Part shown: piece after piece, positions 36,852 to 44,040 of the stretch
How positions within the stretch are numbered: the stretch's first letter is position 1
How the letters are laid out: each line of letters begins with the position of its first letter
NCBI GenBank assembly: GCA_951800145.1
Contig: CATOJE010000027.1
Span: 1 to 44,040 of the forward strand
DNA length: 44,040 bases
Reading direction: 5' to 3'
Origin: an uncultured Lachnospiraceae bacterium
Lineage (GTDB): Bacteria > Bacillota > Clostridia > Lachnospirales > Lachnospiraceae
Position numbers and translations under genes: made by a program
The notes under the pieces: generated by a model
Database searches by the model: none
What the model saw: the letters and a program-made list of their open reading frames with translations, nothing else
What the model was told of the DNA's origin: nothing

Positions 36852-38243
36852 TTACGCCTTAAGTGATTTCTGCTCCTTGAGAAGCGCCAAAACCACAGCT
36901 CCCAGCCCCATACTATTAGAGCCCTTGACTAGCAGCGTATCCCCGGAAAGCAGCTGGCCATCCAGCCACTGGTACAGCGCCTCCCTGTCCTGGAAGCAGT
37001 GAACCTGCGTCCCCTTTTCCCTCTTTAAAGGCGCCTCCATCTCCGCAGCCAGCTCCCCGTAGAGGAGTACAAAGTCCACCCCTTTTCCCGCCAGAAACTC
37101 TCCTATCTCCCGGTGGTGGAATGAGGCCTCTGGCCCAAGCTCCTTCATATCCCCAAGGACGGCAAAGCTTCTTCCGGTTTTCGGCATATCAAGGAGCACC
37201 TGAAGCCCCGCCTTCATGGAAACCGGGCTGGCATTATAAGAATCATCAATGATGGTGATTCCCCGGACATGGTGTATCTTCTGCCGGCCCCCAAGGCCGC
37301 AAAACTGCTCCAGCATCCCGGCCGCCTCAGCCATGAAAACCCCGTTCTCCCGGGCGATGGCAAGGGCCGCCATGGCATTGCCCACCATGTGGCGTCCCGG
37401 CACAGAAAGCTTAACCAGAGCCTGCTCCCCCCTGTCGCGGCACCAGGCTGTGAAGGAAAAGCACCCATCCTTAAGGGTCAAATCCTCTGCATAGTAATCA
37501 CAGGATGGATCCATCCCATAGGTAATCCTGCGGCAGCCTTCCTTCGGAGATACCTCCCTGAGTATGGGATCGTCCCCATTCACATAGAGAATCCCTCCTG
37601 GCGCCATGCCGTCCTGGATGTGAAGCTTTTCCCGGCAAATCCCCATTTGGGATCCCAGCTGGCCGATGTGAGCGATGCCGATATTGGTCATCACCGCCTG
37701 ATTCACTCTGGCCACCATGGAAATCCGGTGCATCTCCCCTGGTTCGCTGACCCCCAGCTCGATGACGCCGATCTCATCCTGGGAGGAGATCTCTGTCATA
37801 GTAATGGGCACCCCCACCTGGCTGTTGCTGTTCCCGGGCGTCTGGTAAACCTGATATCTGGCGGAAAGCGCCCCTGCGATCATCTCTCTGGTGGTGGTCT
37901 TACCCACACTGCCTGTGACCCCGATTAAGGGCAGGGCCATACGCTCCCGGTACCACGCGCCGATGCTCTGCAATGCCAGCTTCGTGTCCTCCACCCGGAT
38001 CCAGGGATGGCAGTCCTCCATCTGATCATGACGGCTTGTAAGGGCTGCCTTTGCCCCGGCGGCAAAGGCCCCTTCCATAAACTGGTGGCCATCCACCTTC
38101 TCCCCGATAATCGGCACAAAAAGGTCCTGCCCCTTCATATGCCTGGAATCGATGCTGATGTGACGGATGGGCTCATCTGGAGCGCCGCAGAGCAGCCTTC
38201 CGCCGCAGGCCTTTACAAGATCCCTTACTGTTACATGTTCCAT
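36852..38243 (-). CDS. murF: UDP-MurNAc-tripeptide--D-Ala-D-Ala ligase
   Basis: The 463-residue ligase adds D-Ala-D-Ala, completing the cytoplasmic peptidoglycan precursor. The P-loop GVTGSVGKTTTREM, the central NGDDP, and IIDDSYNASPVSM are typical of MurF. It starts 4 bases after murE, so the two successive steps are made together. Confidence 0.95.
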   Translation of the reverse strand: MEHVTVRDLVKACGGRLLCGAPDEPIRHISIDSRHMKGQDLFVPIIGEKVDGHQFMEGAFAAGAKAALTSRHDQMEDCHPWIRVEDTKLALQSIGAWYRERMALPLIGVTGSVGKTTTREMIAGALSARYQVYQTPGNSNSQVGVPITMTEISSQDEIGVIELGVSEPGEMHRISMVARVNQAVMTNIGIAHIGQLGSQMGICREKLHIQDGMAPGGILYVNGDDPILREVSPKEGCRRITYGMDPSCDYYAEDLTLKDGCFSFTAWCRDRGEQALVKLSVPGRHMVGNAMAALAIARENGVFMAEAAGMLEQFCGLGGRQKIHHVRGITIIDDSYNASPVSMKAGLQVLLDMPKTGRSFAVLGDMKELGPEASFHHREIGEFLAGKGVDFVLLYGELAAEMEAPLKREKGTQVHCFQDREALYQWLDGQLLSGDTLLVKGSNSMGLGAVVLALLKEQKSLKA

Positions 38244-38247
38244 CCTT

Positions 38248-39717
38248 CTATCCCTGCTTTCCCAGATTTCTTAATACATCCTCCACCACTTCCCGGTCCA
38301 GGAAATGGGTGCGGACCCCGTTTACCTCCTGGTAATCCTCGTGTCCCTTTCCAATGATGGCAATCATATCTCCCGGCTCTGCGTGGGTGATGGCGTAAGT
38401 GATGGCCTCCCGCCGGTCCGGAATCTCCAGGTATGCGCCTCCCGTAGGGATCAGCCGGCTCTTAATGTCCTCGATAATATCCTCCACCCGCTCATACCGG
38501 GAATTATCTGCTGTGATGATGCTTAAATCCGCCATTTTCCCTGCCATCTCGCCCATGGCATAGCGCCGGTCCTTAGAGCGGTTTCCGCCGCATCCGAATA
38601 CCACCACCAGACGGGCAGGGTGGTAATCCCGCAGGGTTTTCAGAAGATTCTCCATGCTAAGGGCATTGTGGGCGTAGTCAATGATCACCTTGCAGACCGG
38701 GGAGGCGTAGGCCAGCTCCATCCGCCCATTCACCTTCAGATGCTCCAGCCCGTGGCACACCTTCTCCTTTGGCAGGTCCAGGAAGCTGCACACACTTATG
38801 GCTGCCATGGCATTGGAGGCATTAAAGGCGCCGGGGATGCCCACCCGCACCTGGGTCTCATACCTGCCGGAAACGGCAAACTCCAACCCTACAAATGCAT
38901 CCTCCGAAACATACTTGATGGGGCCTGCCATAAAGTCTGCCTCCCCCGAAAGGCTGTAGGTGTACACCGGGCAGGCGGCGCTCCCGGCCGCCTTTCTCAC
39001 ATCCGCCTCATCCTGGTTGGCTATCCCGGTCCTGCACTGCTGGAAAATCATGGACTTACAGCCTAAGTACTCCTCATAATCGGCATGTTCGTCCGGGCCG
39101 ATGTGGTCCGGGGAAATATTCGTAAAGACACCGTAGTCAAAGAAAATCCCGTCGGTGCGGTGCAGCTTAAAGGCCTGGGAAGACACCTCCATCACCATAT
39201 ATTCGCATCCATTTTCCGCCATCCGGAAAAAATATTCATGGAGCTGGTAGGACTCCGGCGTGGTATTTCTTGTGGGCTCAAAGGTATCGCCGAAATACGC
39301 CCCATTGGTCCCGATCATCCCAACCTTTTTCCCGCAGGCCTCCAAAATGGCTTTTATCATATGGGTAGTGGTGGTCTTTCCCTTAGTCCCGGTGACGCCG
39401 ATGGTGATCATCCTTCTGGCAGGAAAGCCAAATCTGGCCGCCGAGAGAAGGGCCAGCGCCCTCCTCCCATTTTCTACCTGGAGGATCACCGCGTCCTCAG
39501 GAAGGGAAACCGGGTCCTCCACCACAAACACCCTGGTTCCCGCCTCATAAACCTGGCTGCAGAAGCTGTGGGAATCGATTCTGGCTCCCTTCATACACAC
39601 AAACACCGAGCCCGGGCAGGCCCTTCTGGAGTCGTACACCACCTCCGTCACCTCTGTCTCCGGACACCCCTGCAGCACCTTATAATCTAACTCTTCCAGC
39701 CAATCCTTTACCGTCAT
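38248..39717 (-). CDS. murE: UDP-MurNAc-tripeptide synthetase (MurE family)
   Basis: The 489-residue ligase adds the third amino acid to UDP-MurNAc-L-Ala-D-Glu. P-loop GVTGTKGKTTTT (107-118), EVSSQA, and the late motif GKGHEDYQEVNG (457-466) fit MurE. The residue-3 selectivity motif reads DNSR (404-407) where meso-diaminopimelate enzymes normally have DNPR; the Arg is kept, so diaminopimelate is likely but not certain, and a MurE-like paralogue is possible. The start is ATG 39717, with GGGG eight bases ahead. The frame stays open 21 codons further upstream, but that part covers the palindromic element at 39737-39773 and is rejected. Confidence 0.88.
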   Translation of the reverse strand: MTVKDWLEELDYKVLQGCPETEVTEVVYDSRRACPGSVFVCMKGARIDSHSFCSQVYEAGTRVFVVEDPVSLPEDAVILQVENGRRALALLSAARFGFPARRMITIGVTGTKGKTTTTHMIKAILEACGKKVGMIGTNGAYFGDTFEPTRNTTPESYQLHEYFFRMAENGCEYMVMEVSSQAFKLHRTDGIFFDYGVFTNISPDHIGPDEHADYEEYLGCKSMIFQQCRTGIANQDEADVRKAAGSAACPVYTYSLSGEADFMAGPIKYVSEDAFVGLEFAVSGRYETQVRVGIPGAFNASNAMAAISVCSFLDLPKEKVCHGLEHLKVNGRMELAYASPVCKVIIDYAHNALSMENLLKTLRDYHPARLVVVFGCGGNRSKDRRYAMGEMAGKMADLSIITADNSRYERVEDIIEDIKSRLIPTGGAYLEIPDRREAITYAITHAEPGDMIAIIGKGHEDYQEVNGVRTHFLDREVVEDVLRNLGKQG

Positions 39718-39736
39718 AGCGATTCCCCTTCTAAGC

Positions 39737-39773
39737 TTGTTACGGTTCACGGCCCTGCCGTTCACAGCAACAA
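39737..39773. repeat. Intergenic palindromic element, copy 4
   Basis: TTGTT (39737-39741) pairs with AACAA (39769-39773) around the core TTCACGGCCCTGCCGTTCAC, which differs from copy 3 by one base over this core. It sits between fhs and murE, within the 116-base gap, whose remainder shows no clear terminator or promoter. Confidence 0.65.
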
Positions 39774-39833
39774 AATGCACACAAAATGGTTATTTACTTC
39801 TATCCTTACCGTTATCCTGCTTACAAGCCTATC

Positions 39834-41504
39834 CTAAAATAATCCGGTAATCCTTCCTGAAGCGTCCACGTCAATGTCATTGGCCGCCGGCTTTTTCGGC
39901 AGTCCGGGCATGGTCATAATCGCCCCGGTTAATACCACCACAAACCCGGCCCCCGCGGAAACATAGGCGTCTCTTACCTGGATGGTAAAGCCGGTGGGCC
40001 TTCCCAGCTTATTCTGGTCATCAGATAAGGAGTACTGGGTCTTTGCCATACATACCGGAAGGCTTCCAAATCCCATCTGGGCCGCCTTCTTTAAAGCCTT
40101 GGCCGCCGCCGGGGCAAAGCTTACCCCGTCAGCGCCGTAGATCTCCCTTGCCACGGTCTCGATCTTTTCCTCCAGGCTCATCTCATCTGGATAAATGGGG
40201 GCGAAATGGCTCTCCTTTGACTCCAAGGTCTCCAGCACCTTCTTTGCCAGGGCAATCCCGCCCTCGCCGCCCTTGGCCCAGACCTCCGACAGGGCAAACT
40301 CGCAGCCCCGGTCCTCACAGAACTTCTTAATCAATGCGTATTCTGCTTCCGTATCACTTATGAAGGAATTTAAGGTAACCACCACCGGAACCCCGTACTT
40401 CTGGAGATTTTCAATATGCTTTTCCAGATTTACAATGCCCCTTTCCAGTGCCTCCAGATTCTCCTGGGACAGGTCGGTCTTGGGAACCCCTCCATTATAC
40501 TTCAGCGCCCGGACCGTGGCCACCAGCACCACGGCATCCGGCTTTAACCCAGCCATCCGGCATTTAATGTCAAAGAATTTCTCTGCGCCCAGATCCGCGC
40601 CAAAGCCGGCCTCGGTCACAGTAATGTCCGCCAGCTTTAAGGCCGTGCGGGTCGCCCGGACGCTGTTGCACCCGTGGGCAATATTGGCAAAGGGCCCGCC
40701 GTGGACGATGGCGCCTGTGTGCTCCAAAGTCTGGATCAGGTTGGGCTTTAAGGCGTCCTTTAAGAGGGCGGCCATGGAGCCTACCGCCTGCAGATCCTTT
40801 GCGGTAACCGGCTCCCCGGCGTAATTGTAGGCCACGATAATCCGGCCCAGCCGCTCCTTTAAGTCCTCCATATCCTTTGCCAGGCAGAGGATGGCCATAA
40901 TCTCCGAGGCCACGGTGATAACAAAATGATCCTCTCTTACCACCCCGTCCGGCTTGGCTCCCAGGCCGACCACCACATTCCGCAGCACCCGGTCATTCAT
41001 GTCCAGACACCGCTTCCAGAGAATCTGGCGGGTGTCGATTCCCAGCTCATTCCCCTGCTGGATGTGATTATCCAGAAGGGCGGCCAGCAGGTTATTGGCC
41101 GAGGTAATGGCATGGAAATCCCCGGTGAAATGCAGATTTAAATCCTCCATGGGCACCACCTGGGCGTAGCCGCCGCCGGCCGCCCCGCCCTTGATGCCAA
41201 AGCAGGGCCCCAGGGAGGGCTCCCGAAGGGCGATAATCGCCTTCTTGTTAAGCTTTGCCAGCGCCTGTCCCAGGCCCACGGTGGTGGTGGTTTTCCCTTC
41301 TCCTGCCGGGGTGGGATTAATGGCAGTAACCAGTACCAGCTTGCCGTCCTTCCGATCCTTTACCTGATCCCAGAGCTCATCGGTCAGCTTGGCCTTATAC
41401 CTTCCGTAAAGCTCCAGGTCATCTTCTCCGATTCCATAGGCTGCCGCCACCTCCCGGATGGGAAGCATGGACGCCTCCTGGGCGATCTGAATATCTGTCT
41501 TCAT
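39834..41504 (-). CDS. fhs: Formate--tetrahydrofolate ligase
   Basis: The 556-residue enzyme makes 10-formyltetrahydrofolate from formate, ATP and tetrahydrofolate; the product feeds purine synthesis, Met-tRNA formylation and, in acetogens, the methyl branch of the Wood-Ljungdahl pathway. The P-loop-like [17 protein letters not shown], the [14 protein letters not shown] stretch and [11 protein letters not shown] are family signatures, and length is normal. AAAGGAGG lies ahead of the ATG and overlaps the ftsK stop region. Confidence 0.96.
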   Translation of the reverse strand: MKTDIQIAQEASMLPIREVAAAYGIGEDDLELYGRYKAKLTDELWDQVKDRKDGKLVLVTAINPTPAGEGKTTTTVGLGQALAKLNKKAIIALREPSLGPCFGIKGGAAGGGYAQVVPMEDLNLHFTGDFHAITSANNLLAALLDNHIQQGNELGIDTRQILWKRCLDMNDRVLRNVVVGLGAKPDGVVREDHFVITVASEIMAILCLAKDMEDLKERLGRIIVAYNYAGEPVTAKDLQAVGSMAALLKDALKPNLIQTLEHTGAIVHGGPFANIAHGCNSVRATRTALKLADITVTEAGFGADLGAEKFFDIKCRMAGLKPDAVVLVATVRALKYNGGVPKTDLSQENLEALERGIVNLEKHIENLQKYGVPVVVTLNSFISDTEAEYALIKKFCEDRGCEFALSEVWAKGGEGGIALAKKVLETLESKESHFAPIYPDEMSLEEKIETVAREIYGADGVSFAPAAAKALKKAAQMGFGSLPVCMAKTQYSLSDDQNKLGRPTGFTIQVRDAYVSAGAGFVVVLTGAIMTMPGLPKKPAANDIDVDASGRITGLF

Positions 41505-41516
41505 AACGATCCTCCT

Positions 41517-44040
41517 TTAATTTCCGCCAGAGAGGAATTGTTCAAACTCCTCCATGGTCATCAGCAGTTTCCTGGGCTTGGTTCCCTCTTCCTCCCCCAC
41601 CACACCGGCCTCCGCCAGCTGGTCCATGATCCGGGCCGCCCGGTTAAAGCCGATTTTAAACATCCTCTGGAGCATGCCGATGGATGCCTTCTCCTTCTCT
41701 ATAATAAATCTTCCGGCCTGGGCAAAGTACTCGTCCCGGCTGTTATCCCCGCCGCTAAAGCCATCCAGCGTGCTGTTCATCACCCTGGACTCTACTTCTG
41801 AGCTGTAGGAGGTAGTCAGCCCCTGTTCTGTTAAAAACTCTACCACCTGGGACACCTCCTGGTCAGAGACAAAGGCCCCCTGCACCCGCTGGGGCTTGGG
41901 AACTCCAGAAGGGTAAAAGAGCATATCTCCCTTTCCTAACAGCTTCTCCGCCCCGTTCATATCGATAATGGTCCTGGAGTCCACCCCTGAGGACACGGAA
42001 AAGGCAATCCGGGAGGGCACATTGGCCTTAATCAATCCGGTGATAACGTTCACCGAGGGACGCTGGGTGGCAATCACCAGATGGATCCCCGCCGCCCTGG
42101 CCAGCTGGGCCAGACGGCAGATGGCGTCCTCCACCTCCCCGGGCACCACCATCATCAGATCCGCCAGCTCGTCGATGATAATGACGATCTGGGGAAGCTT
42201 CTTCGGACGGTTTTCCTCTGGAATATTGGTAAGATTCTTGATTTTCTCATTATACCCCTTTAGATCCCGGACATTGTATTCTGCAAATTTCTTATACCGG
42301 TCTCCCATCTCCGCCACCGCCCAGTTTAAAGCGCCGGAGGCCTTCTTGGGATCCGTGACCACAGGGATCATCAGATGGGGAATGCCATTATATACGCTCA
42401 GCTCCACCACCTTGGGATCCACCATAATCAGCTTTACATCCTCCGGGTCCGCCTTAAAGATAATACTCATAATCAAGGTATTGATGCAGACGGATTTACC
42501 AGAGCCGGTGGCTCCCGCGATGAGGAGGTGGGGCATCTTCCCGATGTCCGCTGTCACCGGCTGTCCGCCGATATCCTTGCCCACGGCAAAGGTCAGCCTG
42601 GATTTGCTGTTTACAAAGCCCTCGGACTCCAGAAGCTCCCTCAAGTATACCATGGAGGTCTCCTTGTTGGGCACCTCGATGCCTACGGCTGACTTTCCCG
42701 GTATAGGCGCCTCGATCCGGATCTCCGCGGCCGCCAGGCTCAGCTTAATATCGTCTGCCAGCCCCACGATCCGGCTTACCTTCACCCCCTGCTCCGGATG
42801 AAGCTCATACCGGGTCACGGAAGGGCCGCAGCTGATATTGGTCACAGTAACGCCTACGCCGAAATTCCGCAGGGTCTGCTGCAGCTTAATCGCCGTCTCC
42901 TTGTACTCATCCTCTGAGAAGGCTCCGGCTGCCCGGCTGCCCTTCTTAAGCAGGCTGGTGGGCGGGAACACATAGGGCTTTTTCACTGGCTCCGGCGCCT
43001 TCCCGGATGCCCTTAAGGCCGCCTCCGGCCTCTCCTGGGCTGCCTCCTCCCGCCGGCTCTCGATCCTCTTATGAAGCAGCTCTGTCTCGGTCTCGATGAT
43101 TTTTCCATTGGCCGTCACCACCCGCTTTTCCCCTTCTGGAACATAAATACTCTGGGGACTGTCCGGCTCGTCCCAGGGCACTGGCCCGGACTGGCTGGAT
43201 GGCACTGTACCTGCATGGGATTGGTGCAGGCTGGATGGCCTGTCCTGGTTCCCTGAAGCCAGCGGATCTGCCACTCTGCCGTGAAGCATTGGATCCGGAT
43301 CGCCGGTAGGCTGGAGCTGAAGTGCCGGATTCGGTTCGCTGGCGGACTGGAGCTGAAGTGCCGGATTCGGTTCGCTGGCGTGCTGGAGCTGACGTGCTGG
43401 CTTCAGATCGCCGGCGGACTGGCTCTGACGAACTGCTTCTGGAGCATCGGCGTTTTGGATCTGGCCCATTGGATCCAGATCCCCAGACGGCCCGGCCCAC
43501 TGTTCTGGTTTTTCCAGGCCATTGGATGCTGCAGTCAGCCGACTGGCAGTGCCTGGATTAACAGAATCGGTTTGAGGCAGGGGATCCTCCGCAAAGAAAT
43601 CCCAGCTGACGCCTCCTCTCAGCTCATCCTTCGAATGTTCCTCCTGGAAGGTTATGGATCCATCAAAATCCGTCCCGGCTTCCATGGCTGTCTTTCCCAG
43701 CTGGCTCTGCATTCCTTCAAAGCTCTCCGAAGCCGGCTCCTCTCCCGGCAGGGCCGGCACTGGAAGTGTATCGTCCAGCTCCTCCATGGTCATCAGCTCC
43801 CGGTCCGCATACAGAGGCCCGTCCTTTCGCTTTCCTGCCTTCTTGGAAAAGGAGAGAACCTTCTCCTCGCCCTGCCCTGCCTTAGGCCGGCTCTCTGCGG
43901 ATGAAATCTCCATGGAAGCTCCGCCGGTCTCCCGGAGCTCTGAAGCCCCTCCGGCGCCATACATTCCTGCCTGCCCATTCCAGCCTTCTGCGCCGGACAT
44001 ACCGCCCTGTCCATTCCAGCCTTCTGCGCCGGGCATACCG
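41517..44040 (-). CDS. FtsK/SpoIIIE DNA translocase, 5' end outside the window
   Basis: The visible 840 or so residues lack the N-terminal membrane domain, which must lie beyond position 44040; the frame remains open to the edge. The protein pumps DNA through the division or sporulation septum. A long low-complexity linker with 12-residue repeats is followed by the motor: Walker A GATGSGKS (42492-42515), Walker B IVIIIDELADLMMV, QRPSVNVITGLIKANVPSR, and the C-terminal winged-helix gamma domain (KASIGMLQRMFKIGFNRAARIMDQL) that reads polar DNA motifs. Whether it is FtsK or SpoIIIE cannot be decided from this part. Confidence 0.93.
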   Translation of the reverse strand, partial: GMPGAEGWNGQGGMSGAEGWNGQAGMYGAGGASELRETGGASMEISSAESRPKAGQGEEKVLSFSKKAGKRKDGPLYADRELMTMEELDDTLPVPALPGEEPASESFEGMQSQLGKTAMEAGTDFDGSITFQEEHSKDELRGGVSWDFFAEDPLPQTDSVNPGTASRLTAASNGLEKPEQWAGPSGDLDPMGQIQNADAPEAVRQSQSAGDLKPARQLQHASEPNPALQLQSASEPNPALQLQPTGDPDPMLHGRVADPLASGNQDRPSSLHQSHAGTVPSSQSGPVPWDEPDSPQSIYVPEGEKRVVTANGKIIETETELLHKRIESRREEAAQERPEAALRASGKAPEPVKKPYVFPPTSLLKKGSRAAGAFSEDEYKETAIKLQQTLRNFGVGVTVTNISCGPSVTRYELHPEQGVKVSRIVGLADDIKLSLAAAEIRIEAPIPGKSAVGIEVPNKETSMVYLRELLESEGFVNSKSRLTFAVGKDIGGQPVTADIGKMPHLLIAGATGSGKSVCINTLIMSIIFKADPEDVKLIMVDPKVVELSVYNGIPHLMIPVVTDPKKASGALNWAVAEMGDRYKKFAEYNVRDLKGYNEKIKNLTNIPEENRPKKLPQIVIIIDELADLMMVVPGEVEDAICRLAQLARAAGIHLVIATQRPSVNVITGLIKANVPSRIAFSVSSGVDSRTIIDMNGAEKLLGKGDMLFYPSGVPKPQRVQGAFVSDQEVSQVVEFLTEQGLTTSYSSEVESRVMNSTLDGFSGGDNSRDEYFAQAGRFIIEKEKASIGMLQRMFKIGFNRAARIMDQLAEAGVVGEEEGTKPRKLLMTMEEFEQFLSGGN
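43311..43454 (-). repeat. 36-bp tandem repeats in the FtsK/SpoIIIE linker
   Basis: Units start at 43311, 43347, 43383 and 43419 on the plus strand. They encode 12-residue repeats such as ASEPNPALQLQ on the minus strand. The two middle units are nearly identical, the outer ones diverged. Confidence 0.8.
43976..44040 (-). repeat. Second 36-bp tandem repeat in the FtsK/SpoIIIE linker, running off the edge
   Basis: CATTCCAGCCTTCTGCGCCG recurs at 43976 and 44012, giving 12-residue Gly-rich repeats (GAEGWNGQ) in the protein. The array continues beyond the window, so its copy number is unknown. Confidence 0.8.

Noticed and set aside
39085..39690. Plus-strand open frame of 201 codons
   Set aside because: Antisense shadow of murE, without a plausible start or domain.
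39718..39780. Longer MurE reading frame
   Set aside because: The 21 extra codons translate the palindromic repeat; the ATG at 39717 has a ribosome site and starts the normal MurE N-terminus.

Overview
The window looks like a chromosome segment of a spore-forming, moderately GC-rich member of the Lachnospiraceae (Clostridium cluster XIVa). The evidence is the gene order priA-def-fmt-yugP-rsmB-rlmN-prpC-prkC-rsgA-rpe-thiN, which is the usual clostridial arrangement, together with fhs, an FtsK/SpoIIIE motor and a LysM-GH18 hydrolase of the spore-cortex type. This assignment is from family knowledge; no database was searched. Every gene lies on the minus strand except one plus-strand island at about 12.44-17.16 kb.

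Right half (24.6-44.04 kb, minus strand): a long run of housekeeping genes, read from right to left. It begins with the FtsK/SpoIIIE DNA translocase (cut by the window edge), then formate-tetrahydrofolate ligase, MurE, MurF, PriA, peptide deformylase, Met-tRNA formyltransferase, a YugP-type membrane zinc protease, RsmB, RlmN, the PrpC phosphatase with the PASTA kinase PrkC, RsgA, ribulose-phosphate 3-epimerase and thiamine pyrophosphokinase. Spacings are tiny and several genes overlap by 4-8 bases. Two short related palindromes break the run at about 29.83 and 39.75 kb.

Middle (17.1-24.5 kb, minus strand): an AAA-ATPase/PD-(D/E)XK protein with its own promoter, followed by an in-frame remnant of another gene and a terminator. 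Then come serS and a tightly overlapping trio (discoidin-like protein, B12-binding radical SAM enzyme, HAD phosphatase), and a LysM-GH18 glucosidase.

Plus-strand island (12.4-17.2 kb): an RpiR-type regulator, a three-domain beta-glucoside PTS permease and a GH1 6-phospho-beta-glucosidase form a sugar-uptake unit. A perfect 7+1+7 palindrome sits in the rpiR promoter. The GH1 gene runs 69 bases into the 3' end of the convergent GH18 gene.

Left part (3.4-12.4 kb, minus strand): the most interesting region. Five genes match, in order, the uncharacterised Salmonella-named families STM4015, STM4014, STM4013, STM4012 and STM4011: an LRR protein, an ATP-grasp protein, an alkaline-phosphatase-superfamily hydrolase, a HemW-like radical SAM enzyme and a second radical SAM enzyme. 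Here the last is fused to a HAD phosphatase, and the operon is headed by two paralogous membrane proteins with a zinc ribbon and leucine-rich repeats. A good promoter precedes the whole unit. The chemistry is unknown; the composition suggests a pathway that makes or edits a small molecule or peptide. At the far left are a second AAA-ATPase/nuclease-like gene, a putatively secreted LysM protein, and a short tandem repeat into which that gene's stop codon falls.
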